This document shows positions 7,357 through 15,212 of a stretch of 33,042 bases of DNA, piece after piece (position 1 is the first letter of the stretch; every line of letters starts with the position of its first letter). This DNA comes from Fastidiosipila sp964627125. GTDB taxonomy: Bacteria; Bacillota; Clostridia; Saccharofermentanales; Fastidiosipilaceae. The stretch covers positions 1 to 33,042 of the forward strand of contig CAZVJQ010000020.1 in NCBI GenBank assembly GCA_964627125.1. Reading direction: 5' to 3'. The notes under the pieces were generated by a model that was not told the origin of the DNA, did no database searches, and saw nothing but the letters and a program-made list of their open reading frames with translations. Made by a program: the position numbers and the translations under genes.

Positions 7357-8553
7357 CTACTTATATTTTGGATAGTATTTCATTGTGGATAGTTTTCTAC
7401 GTATAGATAGTATAAATCTCTTCAAGTTGCTAGTTGCAGCATATTCTAAGTGATAGTATGACTTACCTTCATTAAGCAATCTAGAAACCTTATCTTTTAA
7501 CAAAGGAGCACAATATTTCTTAAGAACAGATTTTGCCACGTAATACCACAAATGCTCTTCCGTATGATTGTAATAAGGATGCTCTTTATTATAGATAAGA
7601 TCATCGACTAAGTAAGTTACAAAATTATTCCCAGCGGTAGTCATGTAAAGGGAAGAAGCGCCTTGACGTAAATTAATTTCGAATACTTTATATTCACCAG
7701 AACGAGAATCATATTTAAAATCAAAATTTGCAAACCCTCGATATCCAATAGCTTTTAAGAAAGACTTCACCATGTCAGTAAGCTTACTATAATCACCACT
7801 AATTAGCGCTGTATAGTTACCGATATCTCTTGGAAGTACTTCTTCGAGTGCAGTTTGCGCAGCATGGGTCATCCACACTTCACCACTACTACTAACATAT
7901 GCATTGCAGACAAACATTGCATCTTCATCACCTGGGATGAAGTCCTGAATTATAAAAACATCATCATAATCACTTGTATACACTAACTCTAATGTTTCTT
8001 TTAGCTCGGCTAAGCTATTAATTTTATAAGCCTTCTTATAGCCTTCAAAATTTAAAGAAATCCACTTACTGCTATTACTTGGTTTAGCAATGACAGGAAA
8101 ATCTATGTCAAAATCTACTTCCTTATAGTTATCCTTGTCTACTAAAATAGTCTTAGGGTAGGTAAGACCAAACTCTTCGCAAGTCTTGTAGAACTCATTT
8201 TTATTCTCTAGTCTATCTCTTAATTCAGAATTTACATAATTGAAAAGGAAGTATTCACTTAGCACTTCTGCATTATCTATGATTAAACTACTGTAGTAAT
8301 CACTGCAAGAAATTAATAATAATTTAGCACCATCCAATTCAGCTACCAATTCTAGTAAAGTTCCAACAAAAGTATCGTCTTCACTAAATTTTGCTTCTGT
8401 AATTACTTCAAGAAATTCCAAGTTTTCGGTCAAAGCCTGCCTGCTCATTCCAACTGCAATACTTGAATAGGCATATTCTTTATTAAAAGAAGATGCCACG
8501 CCATAAGCATTCCAATCAGTCCCTAAAATTACAGGAATGAAATCTTGATTCAT
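7357..8553 (-). CDS. ATP-grasp ligase, probable D-aspartate ligase (peptidoglycan cross-bridge)
   Basis: A 398-residue ATP-grasp enzyme if started at the ATG at 8553. A GTG at 8607 is in frame, but it sits within a few bases of the predicted transcription start. The N-terminus NQDFIPVILGTDWNAYG resembles the enterococcal D-aspartate ligase Aslfm as I remember it. Other motifs are PVIAKPSNSS (lysine in the ATP-binding fold), IIQDFIPGDED, GFANFDFKYD and FEINLRQGASS (metal/ATP-binding acidic and Asn residues). Such ligases join the beta-carboxyl of D-Asp to the Lys side chain of UDP-MurNAc-pentapeptide in the cytoplasm. The downstream coupled aspartate racemase strongly supports this. Another carboxylate-amine ligase role cannot be excluded by reading alone. 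No clear ribosome site precedes the ATG. Confidence 0.8.
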   Translation of the reverse strand: MNQDFIPVILGTDWNAYGVASSFNKEYAYSSIAVGMSRQALTENLEFLEVITEAKFSEDDTFVGTLLELVAELDGAKLLLISCSDYYSSLIIDNAEVLSEYFLFNYVNSELRDRLENKNEFYKTCEEFGLTYPKTILVDKDNYKEVDFDIDFPVIAKPSNSSKWISLNFEGYKKAYKINSLAELKETLELVYTSDYDDVFIIQDFIPGDEDAMFVCNAYVSSSGEVWMTHAAQTALEEVLPRDIGNYTALISGDYSKLTDMVKSFLKAIGYRGFANFDFKYDSRSGEYKVFEINLRQGASSLYMTTAGNNFVTYLVDDLIYNKEHPYYNHTEEHLWYYVAKSVLKKYCAPLLKDKVSRLLNEGKSYYHLEYAATSNLKRFILSIRRKLSTMKYYPKYK

Positions 8554-8611
8554 CAAATTTTTTGAACTTAAAACTTCCAAATGCGCCCCCCAACATTTAA
8601 AATTCACTGAA

Positions 8612-8617
8612 ATTATA
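8612..8617 (-). promoter_or_regulatory. -10 box of the ligase-racemase operon
   Basis: The minus strand reads TATAAT (8617-8612). The -35 region is poor. A start point near 8605 argues for the ATG at 8553 rather than the GTG at 8607 as the ligase start. Confidence 0.5.
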
Positions 8618-8677
8618 TAGAATTTGCGGTTTCTTAACGTATATTATAGTAAAATTATTTCTAAAGTACCTTACTTA

Positions 8678-8706
8678 TTGAAACAAGTCATTTGTGACTG
8701 TAATAT
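8678..8706 (+). promoter_or_regulatory. Promoter candidate of the Asn/Gln-rich membrane protein gene
   Basis: TTGAAA (8678-8683) and TAATAT (8701-8706) have a 17-bp spacer. The spacer contains the inverted repeat AGTCA-tttg-TGACT (8686-8699... within the -10 flank), which could be a small operator, though it may be chance. Confidence 0.45.
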
Positions 8707-8770
8707 ATTTGTTACAATAAGAAGTAGAATTACAAAATTTTGGAAAAAAACTATGTCAGGAGTGATGCAT

Positions 8771-9655
8771 ATGAATAATCCTAATGAGAACCAAAACCAA
8801 GGAAATAGTAATAATCCTTACAACCACGAGGATAGTAGAAGAAACTACGACCAAGAGGGTCAACAAAACCCAAATCAGCAATATCAAGATAATCGTCCTA
8901 ATGAAGATTATAGACGTAATCAATATGCTGACCAAGGAAGAGACCAAGGTAGAGATCCAAGAGACAANNNNNNNNNNNNNNNNNNNNNNNNNNNNNNNNN
9001 NNNNNNNNNNNNNNNNNNNNNNNNNNNNNNNNNNNNNNNNNNNNNNNNNNNNNNNNNNNNNNNNNNNTGGGTGAAAACAACATTAAGTAAACAACCAACA
9101 GATGTAGTTGTTAAGGCTAGAAGATCAAATAACAAGTTTGTTTGGGTAGTTGTAATTGCTATCTTTGCAGTGTTACAAGCTTTAGTAGGATTATTTAATT
9201 CATTACAGTTTGCTAACATAGGAGGAGCTGGATACATTGTAGGAAGCTTCTTCATGGGAATCTTACAAGCAGTAACTTACATGATTGCACCTGCAGTAGT
9301 TATTTTACTATCTCAAGTTATCGCTAAGAAATTTGATGCTAAGAGATGGTATGAACCACTAAATGGAGCAGCAGCAATTCTTTTCCCAAGAATTTTAGCA
9401 GCACCTCTATTAATGATTTTTGGTAGTTTCTTAAACCCATTTACAATTTTCTTAGTAAACTTAATTTCAGCAGTAGTTGGAACATTAGAAATTCTACTAG
9501 TTCTAAGAGCAATTAGAGTAGACAATGAGAAGAATAATAATGAATGGATTACAATTGGTCTATTAATCTTATTCTCAGTTCTAGCATTAGCTAATGGATA
9601 TGTTTCATTAGGCGTACCTGTTCCAAACATTAACAACATCTGGGACTTATTCTAG
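8771..9655 (+). CDS. Uncharacterised multi-pass membrane protein with Asn/Gln-rich N-tail (interrupted by assembly gap)
   Basis: I start at the ATG at 8771 because AGGAG (8758-8762) is 8 nt upstream; upstream in-frame starts have no ribosome site. The first 65 residues are hydrophilic and rich in Asn, Gln, Asp, Arg and Tyr, with a DYRR motif. A 100-N gap (8968-9067) follows. The 195 residues after it have about four hydrophobic segments (from FVWVVVIAIFAVLQALVGLF to WITIGLLILFSVLALANGY), with a basic loop AKKFDAKRWYEP between. The frame matches across the nominal gap, but the true gap length is unknown. I do not recognise a family; Yip1-like proteins have a similar hydrophobic layout. The N-tail resembles that of the CPBP protease at 21990. 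The gene stands alone between a divergent promoter and a bidirectional terminator. Confidence 0.65.
   Translation: MNNPNENQNQGNSNNPYNHEDSRRNYDQEGQQNPNQQYQDNRPNEDYRRNQYADQGRDQGRDPRDXXXXXXXXXXXXXXXXXXXXXXXXXXXXXXXXXXWVKTTLSKQPTDVVVKARRSNNKFVWVVVIAIFAVLQALVGLFNSLQFANIGGAGYIVGSFFMGILQAVTYMIAPAVVILLSQVIAKKFDAKRWYEPLNGAAAILFPRILAAPLLMIFGSFLNPFTIFLVNLISAVVGTLEILLVLRAIRVDNEKNNNEWITIGLLILFSVLALANGYVSLGVPVPNINNIWDLF
8968..9067. other. Assembly gap (100 N)
   Basis: Exactly 100 N, a conventional scaffold spacer, so its real length is unknown. It falls within the membrane protein gene at 8771-9655, between the hydrophilic tail and the first visible membrane segment. Confidence 0.99.
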
Positions 9656-9679
9656 AACTAAATCAAAGATATAAAAAAT

Positions 9680-9715
9680 TGCGAGTTCTCATATAAAACG
9701 AGGACTCGCATTTTT
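9680..9715. terminator. Bidirectional terminator between the membrane protein and ABC permease genes
   Basis: TGCGAGTTCTC (9680-9690) pairs with GAGGACTCGCA (9700-9710), with one wobble. TTTTT follows on the + strand and ATTTTTTATA on the - strand. Confidence 0.9.
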
Positions 9716-9742
9716 AATGTCTGAAATAAGCTTATGCAAAAA

Positions 9743-10804
9743 CTATGCTCTTACATTCACTAGCTTTTCTACTTTCATTGTACCTGCTGTGAAACAGACA
9801 AGTCCCATTGCTAAGATTATTAGTATGTTAGGGAAGAGTATGGCTTGATCTAAACCTTCCATCATCCAGTATGCTGGTGATATTAGCCCTATGTATTCCC
9901 AAACTCCACCAACTGAAACTCCTAATATTGCTGCATAGACTAGAGCGAATCCAACTGTAGATAGTATGATAGAGATAGCTGTTGTATCTTTTACTAGTCT
10001 GAAGATTAGCATAATAAATCCAAATTGGAATACAACCATAGCAGCTAAGTATAAGAAAACTATGTGGTAAGTATCGAGCGGGACATCATATATAAGTGCC
10101 GGAATCAGAGCGGATACTGCTGCACTGAATAAGTAAAATAGTCCATATGCTGTTAAGAAACTACTTAATACAACTCTACCACTAGTTTTGGAAATGATAC
10201 TTCTCTTAAGAGTTGAATTTTGTCTAAGAGTGTTCAATTCATTACCAATAATACCTGCTGAACCTAATTGGATTAGTACTATCATGAAGGAAGCCATTAA
10301 GTATTCTGTTGGTACTGCATCATCAGATCTAATTACTTGAGCTTCAGCAACTGTTTCAAAATCTAATGTTATACCTAAGTCTTGCATACCTGCATGAAGG
10401 AGGGCTTTGGCCGTAGCTGAAACTAAATCTGACTCTAAAACTATGTCTTCAGTTTCACCACTGATACTCTTACCAACAATAGTTGAGTTCTCTGGGAAAT
10501 CGGCAGGAATTTCGTAAATTACTCCTAAATCTCCACGCTCTAATTTTTTGCCACTGTCTTCAAGTTCAGATTCATCTATGAATAATTCTTCTAGATGCTC
10601 ATAGTGCTCAAAATTCTCATTAATAAAATCTGAGTTATTGATAATTACACTTTGGCTGACGCTCGCTGCATCTGCTGATATATTACTTAAGGTTGTTGTT
10701 AGCACGAACATAAATGTAGGTACTACCAAAATTGTTATAAGAATGATTGGTCTTTTAAGAATGCTCTTTAAGTGAAAGGCTGTTGTTCTAATATATTCTC
10801 TCAT
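9743..10804 (-). CDS. ABC-2 type permease, second of an exporter pair
   Basis: A 353-residue permease subunit of an ABC exporter. One membrane segment lies near residues 18-38 and is followed by a large extracytoplasmic domain (about 40-165, acidic). Then come about five membrane segments (about 168-188, 210-232, 240-262, 270-295, 325-342). This is the ABC2_membrane_3 layout, as in LnrM/LnrN, YhgE or drug exporters. SPAYWMMEGLDQ near the C-terminal segment is typical of these permeases. Its ATG overlaps the stop of the upstream permease by 1 nt (TAATG), with AAGGAT just before it. It is the last gene of the three-gene exporter operon. The substrate is not readable from sequence. Confidence 0.85.
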   Translation of the reverse strand: MREYIRTTAFHLKSILKRPIILITILVVPTFMFVLTTTLSNISADAASVSQSVIINNSDFINENFEHYEHLEELFIDESELEDSGKKLERGDLGVIYEIPADFPENSTIVGKSISGETEDIVLESDLVSATAKALLHAGMQDLGITLDFETVAEAQVIRSDDAVPTEYLMASFMIVLIQLGSAGIIGNELNTLRQNSTLKRSIISKTSGRVVLSSFLTAYGLFYLFSAAVSALIPALIYDVPLDTYHIVFLYLAAMVVFQFGFIMLIFRLVKDTTAISIILSTVGFALVYAAILGVSVGGVWEYIGLISPAYWMMEGLDQAILFPNILIILAMGLVCFTAGTMKVEKLVNVRA

Positions 10805-11961
10805 TATCCTTTTACTTCCTTTCTTTTTGCTACGCCAATTGCTATTAGCATCATGACTAAGCCGAATGCTATAAGTGCTACTTGTATTATCAAGTGTTCT
10901 TGTGCTAAGACATTACTTAGTGAGTAATCATTAATTGGATCTTGGAAAATTCTCCTTAATGGATTGCTGCTCATTAATTCCATGAATGGATTACCGGTGT
11001 TTGCATCTGCTGGCATCATTCCTAGCATTAAGTAAATGACTAATGCGAATGTGTAGAACATTGTTACTACTTGTGCAGGGAATATGCTGTTTAATAACTT
11101 GAATACACTTAAGAATGCGAATGTCATCGCTGCAGCTATAAATACATACACTAGGAAGTTTCCTGAGAATAATTCTGGATAAATAATCTTCCATAAAACC
11201 ATGTAGATAGTGCTTAAAATTGTTCCAGTTATGGTTTGTGAAGTTAAGCTATAAGTAATTTGCTGCCATGGTTTAAGTGGAGCAATACTAGTTCTCTTGT
11301 ATAGACCTTTTAATTGCTCTTGTGATCTCATGTTAGATTCTTGACTGGCTAACAAAATACAAATATATAATAGACCAGATGTTGCACTTACTTGTAGGGG
11401 GCTAAGTGCATTAGGAGTTTCAAATACTTGTCTATCTACATTAAACTCTTGATCGAACTGATCAGAGCTTAAGAGGACTGCTGCTATTGCCTCTCTTTCT
11501 TCTGAGCTCACTTCAGTATTCATAATATTATGCAATTCTACTTCTTCATAAATGAACTGTTGGTAATCTTGAATGAACATTTCCAAGAAACTTAAGTCAG
11601 AAGAGGATGAATTTGGAGCGGCATGAATATTAATTCTATTTTCTAGTAAATTTTCGCCATATCCTTCTTCAATTTCAATCCTATATGTAGCTGTCTCAGC
11701 CTCTTCGACTTCGAAGAAATCTGCTGCATCTTCGCTGTTTATGACATCTACTAAAATTGTAGATAAATCACTATTGTCGTTATTTTCTACAGCGATACTA
11801 ATTGGATCAAATTCGAAATTATCAGTTATGCTTGAGGTACTTATGATTCCCATAAATAACATTAATATGAATGGAAGTATTGCATAAACACCAATTAATT
11901 GCGGCCACTGTTTCCAAGAAATTTTCTGGTCAGTTTTAAGGTGTGTTAAAAACTTTCTCAT
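10804..11961 (-). CDS. ABC-2 type permease, first of an exporter pair
   Basis: A 385-residue permease with the same plan as its downstream partner. One membrane segment lies at about 22-43, then an acidic extracytoplasmic domain (about 45-190), then a C-terminal bundle of about five segments (about 190-205, 235-260, 262-285, 290-312, 355-378). SNPLRRIFQDPIND corresponds to the SPxxW-type loop of ABC-2 exporters. AGGAG is 6 nt before the ATG and overlaps the stop of the ATPase gene, giving tight coupling. ATPase plus two different ABC-2 permeases is the composition of Lnr-type (linearmycin resistance) and related drug or lipid exporters. Confidence 0.85.
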   Translation of the reverse strand: MRKFLTHLKTDQKISWKQWPQLIGVYAILPFILMLFMGIISTSSITDNFEFDPISIAVENNDNSDLSTILVDVINSEDAADFFEVEEAETATYRIEIEEGYGENLLENRINIHAAPNSSSSDLSFLEMFIQDYQQFIYEEVELHNIMNTEVSSEEREAIAAVLLSSDQFDQEFNVDRQVFETPNALSPLQVSATSGLLYICILLASQESNMRSQEQLKGLYKRTSIAPLKPWQQITYSLTSQTITGTILSTIYMVLWKIIYPELFSGNFLVYVFIAAAMTFAFLSVFKLLNSIFPAQVVTMFYTFALVIYLMLGMMPADANTGNPFMELMSSNPLRRIFQDPINDYSLSNVLAQEHLIIQVALIAFGLVMMLIAIGVAKRKEVKG

Positions 11962-11970
11962 ATGCGACTC

Positions 11971-12687
11971 CTAATCTCTTAATCTTTTACCGGTAAGTTC
12001 AAGGAATGCTTCTTCTAAGCTGATCTGTTCTTTAGCTAAAGAAACTATTTCTACATCTTCTTCACGTAAGAATGCTAATAAATCATGTGAGTTAAAGATG
12101 TCTGGGTCAACTAGTAAATGATATTCAGTGTTTTCTTCAGTTACTTGTGAAATACCTGGAACTTCAGTAGATAGCCTATTGTTGAAAGCTTCATCTTTCT
12201 TCATAGCAGTTTCAAGTCTCCACTTAACTTTATCTTGGACGAGAGCTTTAATCTCAGCTTGAGTTCCGTATGCTACTTGCTTACCTTCATCTAGAATGAA
12301 AACTCTATTACAAATTGCTTCAACTTCCTCCATATAGTGAGAAGTGTAAAGGATAGTAGTTCCATATTCCTTATTCATGTTTAGGATAAATTCAAATATG
12401 TGGTTTCTAGATTGTGGATCAACACCAACTGTTGGCTCATCTAAGATTAAAAACTTAGGTCTATGTAAAACAGCTGCTGCCACATTTAGTCTACGCTTCA
12501 TACCACCTGAGAATTCTTTAACCTTCTTCTTGCCAACATCGCTTAAACCAACGGTAGCCAAAGATTCAGTAATTCTTTCTTTAAGGACTTTTCCAGATAA
12601 ACCATATAGTCCACCGAAGTACTCTAAATTACTTTTGGCATCAAGCGCTTCAAGCAGGGCAATTTCTTGTGGAACGAAACCGATTTG
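11971..12687 (-). CDS. ABC exporter ATPase (5' part lost in assembly gap)
   Basis: ATP-binding subunit for the two permeases that follow. The visible part starts at the Q-loop region (QIGFVPQE) and continues with the ABC signature FSGGMKRRL, Walker B ILDEPTVGVDP and the H-loop TSHYMEEVE. The C-terminal tail (from about VKWRLE) resembles that of multidrug/Nat-type ATPases. Walker A and the first strands, usually some 70 residues, lie in or beyond the 100-N gap. The piece on the other side (12788-12804) gives only a GTG start with VTQVS and no ribosome site, so the true start is not known. The stop is 9 nt before the next permease start. Confidence 0.85.
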   Translation of the reverse strand, partial: QIGFVPQEIALLEALDAKSNLEYFGGLYGLSGKVLKERITESLATVGLSDVGKKKVKEFSGGMKRRLNVAAAVLHRPKFLILDEPTVGVDPQSRNHIFEFILNMNKEYGTTILYTSHYMEEVEAICNRVFILDEGKQVAYGTQAEIKALVQDKVKWRLETAMKKDEAFNNRLSTEVPGISQVTEENTEYHLLVDPDIFNSHDLLAFLREEDVEIVSLAKEQISLEEAFLELTGKRLRD

Positions 12688-12787
12688 NNNNNNNNNNNNN
12701 NNNNNNNNNNNNNNNNNNNNNNNNNNNNNNNNNNNNNNNNNNNNNNNNNNNNNNNNNNNNNNNNNNNNNNNNNNNNNNNNNNNNNNN
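12688..12787. other. Assembly gap (100 N)
   Basis: Exactly 100 N. It removes the start and Walker A region of the ABC ATPase; the real missing length is probably more than 100 nt. Confidence 0.99.
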
Positions 12788-12980
12788 GAAGAGACCTGAG
12801 TCACTCCATGAGCATGACTTAAGTCACTGTTTGTTTGCTTTGGCCAAAGCCAACCATGCCACCCAAACCCACATAGTCGCTATGGCACGAACAACTAATA
12901 TTCTTTATGGTAAAATTCCATTAAGAAAAGCATAAAAAGGCTTATATTTTATAGAATATATAAACAAGGAGAAAGTATTA

Positions 12981-13391
12981 ATGGCTAAAGAATTAGAAGC
13001 GAAAATTTCTAAGAATCATGTAGTTGAAGCAACAATTGATAACTTTACTTATAAAATCGATTGGACTAAGAGGAAGGCAGTTGAAGAAAGAGAAGGAGCA
13101 TCCCCAGGAAGCGTGTTATTAACTTCATTAGCAGGATGTAATTTAATCACAGCACAATCTTTCTTATTAAGAGCAAAAGTAGAATATTCTATCTTAGAAC
13201 TATCAATGGAAGCAGAATATGAGGAAGAAGAAGAGCATACAGTATTAAATGCAGAAATAACAATGAAAACTGATGCTAGCTTAGATGAAGAACAAGAAGT
13301 TGAATTAATCAAATTTATTGATAAGTACTGTACAGTTTCTAGAGTCCTAGCAAGAGGAAATAACATTAACTTAAAAGTACAATATGTATAG
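12981..13391 (+). CDS. OsmC/Ohr-family protein (probable peroxide or thiol-dependent reductase)
   Basis: A 136-residue cytoplasmic protein of the OsmC superfamily. Both family cysteines are present: C53 in TSLAGCNLITAQ, the peroxidatic position, and C117 in DKYCTVSRVL, the resolving position. Members of this fold reduce organic peroxides using a dithiol partner, usually as a dimer. This one is the general OsmC type rather than clear Ohr, so the substrate is open. AAGGAG lies 9 nt before the ATG. It is transcribed alone, between the divergent exporter operon and the convergent two-component genes. The upstream stretch 12788-12980 has a perfect 14-bp palindrome (GCTTTGGCCAAAGC, 12837-12850) and no strong promoter that I can identify. 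Confidence 0.85.
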   Translation: MAKELEAKISKNHVVEATIDNFTYKIDWTKRKAVEEREGASPGSVLLTSLAGCNLITAQSFLLRAKVEYSILELSMEAEYEEEEEHTVLNAEITMKTDASLDEEQEVELIKFIDKYCTVSRVLARGNNINLKVQYV

Positions 13392-13400
13392 AAGATAATT

Positions 13401-13426
13401 AAAGGGAGTAAATTACTCCCTTTTTT
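13401..13426. terminator. Terminator of the OsmC-like gene, possibly bidirectional
   Basis: AAAGGGAGT (13401-13409) pairs with ACTCCCTTT (13415-13423) around a 5-nt loop, with TTTTTT at 13421-13426. The convergent response regulator gene ends 13 bp away and could use the reverse hairpin. Confidence 0.85.
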
Positions 13427-13438
13427 GCAGTTCAATTT

Positions 13439-14083
13439 TTATAAAAGATTATTCTTAAATGCAAATATCGCTAACTGCGTCCTATCCCTTAAATCTAATT
13501 TGCTCAAAATATCTGTAATATTATTTTTTACTGTTCCGACAGAAAGATGCAACTCATCTGCAATTTCTTGATTGCTTAGACCCTGGGCAATTAAAATTAT
13601 AATCTCTAGTTTTTTCTCAGTTAAGTCGTAAGCTTCATAGTCAAAATCATTATTATCTTCTTGGGTTTGTTTCGGAGTCAATAAGTGTTTTCCTACCTTA
13701 GAATCCAACACGATGTTCCCTGACATAGCAGCCTTAATACCTTCATAAATTTGTGTATGATCTTGATTCTTTAAAAGATATCCAGATGCACCATAGTTCA
13801 TAGCCTGGGAGATATAGTCAGTATCTTCAAATGTAGTAAGCATGAGAATTTTAATATTTTCATCGTAGTTCTTAATTAATCTACAAGCTTCAATACCATT
13901 TATTCCTGGCATTCTTATATCCATTAGAACTAGGTCCACATCGTTATTTTGGCAAAAGTCCAAAGCCTGCACACCATCCCCAGCTTCACCCACAACTGTG
14001 ATATCTTCTTGACTGCCAAGTAATACCGAAAGAGCTTGTCTGATTAATCTTTCATCATCTACCAAAAGCACATTTATATCCAT
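13439..14083 (-). CDS. NarL/LuxR-type response regulator
   Basis: A 214-residue cytoplasmic DNA-binding regulator. The N-terminal receiver domain (1-120) has the acidic pair D9-D10, phospho-acceptor D55 in LMDIRMPG, T83-T84 and K104 in YLLKN. The C-terminal LuxR-type helix-turn-helix (about 150-214) has LTEKKLEIIILIAQGLSNQEIADEL in pieces, with NxEIA and VGTVKNN. Its ATG is 1 nt after the kinase stop, so the pair is translationally linked. It is likely phosphorylated by the adjacent kinase. The nearest plausible target is the ABC exporter operon 0.6 kb away; that link is inferred from layout, not from a visible binding site. Confidence 0.93.
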   Translation of the reverse strand: MDINVLLVDDERLIRQALSVLLGSQEDITVVGEAGDGVQALDFCQNNDVDLVLMDIRMPGINGIEACRLIKNYDENIKILMLTTFEDTDYISQAMNYGASGYLLKNQDHTQIYEGIKAAMSGNIVLDSKVGKHLLTPKQTQEDNNDFDYEAYDLTEKKLEIIILIAQGLSNQEIADELHLSVGTVKNNITDILSKLDLRDRTQLAIFAFKNNLL

Positions 14084-14084
14084 A

Positions 14085-15209
14085 TTAAATCCTATTCAAA
14101 ACAATTCTAGTTTTAAAACCATTACCAGATGAACTGATAATAGTGACAGTAGCATTGTTTAATTTAGCTCTTTCTTTTAAACTCTTAATTCCAATGCCTT
14201 CTTCAAGTTCATCAGTTCCTATACCATTATCTTGCATAGTGATGATCACACTTTCTAAGTTGAAGTGAAGAATAATTCTGAGCTCATCAGCATTTGCATG
14301 CTTACTTGTATTACTCAAAAATTCTTGTATAGCTCTATAAACAAATTCTTGTTGGCTAGGGTTTAGCTCCCACAATGGTTCATTAGAATTAAAATAGATA
14401 TCTAGTGGTGTAGAGCTTCCATAGTTAGTTGTTAGAGTAGATAATACTTCTATAAACTCAAATCTATTATAATCCTTGGGTTTAAGGTTGGTTATAGCTT
14501 GTCTGACTTCATCTAGATTATCTCTTGTGAAATCTCTTAATCCCAAGCTCATCTGAGAGGCTGTTGGAGTAGTATCTTCACTAAGTTTAGCAATAGCTTC
14601 CAGCTGAATAATTACAGTAGAAAGAGTATGTCCAACTGAGTCATGTAAATCTCTAGAAATCCTATTTCTCTCTTGCATGGTGTACATTTCCTTGCTGCTC
14701 ATTAGACTTGAATTAAGAAGAGCAGAAGACTCTTTTAATTCTGACGCTCTCGTTAGCATTACATACTTTTCAGCATTTAACTCTTCAACTAAATCATTTA
14801 TTAGTAAGTAGGCAATATAAATTAAGCTAAGGGCAATGAGCACAGCTAGTTCAAACCAAGGAATTGGCCATAGAACAACTAATATGGCGATACTGAAAAT
14901 AGCTGTAAGGTAAACTCCAATTTGATTACTAAAGTAAATATAGATATCTCCAATAGCTAGTGGCAGTAAGAATAATAGTGAATTTTCTCCATATAAAAGA
15001 ATGGGTACAGATATTATTAAATTAGCTATTGTTAGAACTTGGTGCCATTTTTCTATGTTAACTGCGAACCAGTTCACTTGAAATAAACTTACCCAAAGTA
15101 ATATTACTAGCAAGAACAATCCATCACTAAGTATTTTAGGAATGCTCAGAGCTAGACTTATACCAATGAGTAAGTATTTAATTCCAAGTAATAGCTTCTT
15201 ATTATCCAT
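14085..15209 (-). CDS. Sensor histidine kinase, NarL-partner (HisKA_3) type
   Basis: A 374-residue membrane kinase. Residues 1-137 hold about six short hydrophobic segments with almost no extracytoplasmic loop, so it may sense the membrane itself. A short coiled linker (140-180) leads to the HisKA_3 motif with H189 in ISRDLHDSVGH. The ATPase domain shows the N-box FLSNTSKHA (N300), the G1 box QDNGIG (326-331) and a GIKSLKERA segment. This type, without a sensor domain, resembles LiaS, DesK and LnrJ kinases. The start is 3 nt after the dCMP deaminase stop, and the regulator follows 1 nt after its own stop. Confidence 0.92.
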   Translation of the reverse strand: MDNKKLLLGIKYLLIGISLALSIPKILSDGLFLLVILLWVSLFQVNWFAVNIEKWHQVLTIANLIISVPILLYGENSLLFLLPLAIGDIYIYFSNQIGVYLTAIFSIAILVVLWPIPWFELAVLIALSLIYIAYLLINDLVEELNAEKYVMLTRASELKESSALLNSSLMSSKEMYTMQERNRISRDLHDSVGHTLSTVIIQLEAIAKLSEDTTPTASQMSLGLRDFTRDNLDEVRQAITNLKPKDYNRFEFIEVLSTLTTNYGSSTPLDIYFNSNEPLWELNPSQQEFVYRAIQEFLSNTSKHANADELRIILHFNLESVIITMQDNGIGTDELEEGIGIKSLKERAKLNNATVTIISSSGNGFKTRIVLNRI

Positions 15210-15212
15210 AAA

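Noticed and set aside
8624..8770. Upstream extension of the Asn/Gln-rich membrane protein to 8624
   Set aside because: No ribosome site there, the predicted promoter lies downstream of 8624, and AGGAG is correctly spaced for the ATG at 8771.
12837..12850. Palindrome GCTTTGGCCAAAGC as a mobile-element end or operator, since CTTTGGCCAA also occurs at 1498 and 26329
   Set aside because: The copy at 26329 is ordinary leuS coding sequence, and no longer repeat, target duplication or transposase surrounds any of them; chance is enough.
12669..12935. Plus-strand open frame spanning the gap
   Set aside because: It runs through Ns and antisense of the ABC ATPase, has no start signal and no family resemblance.
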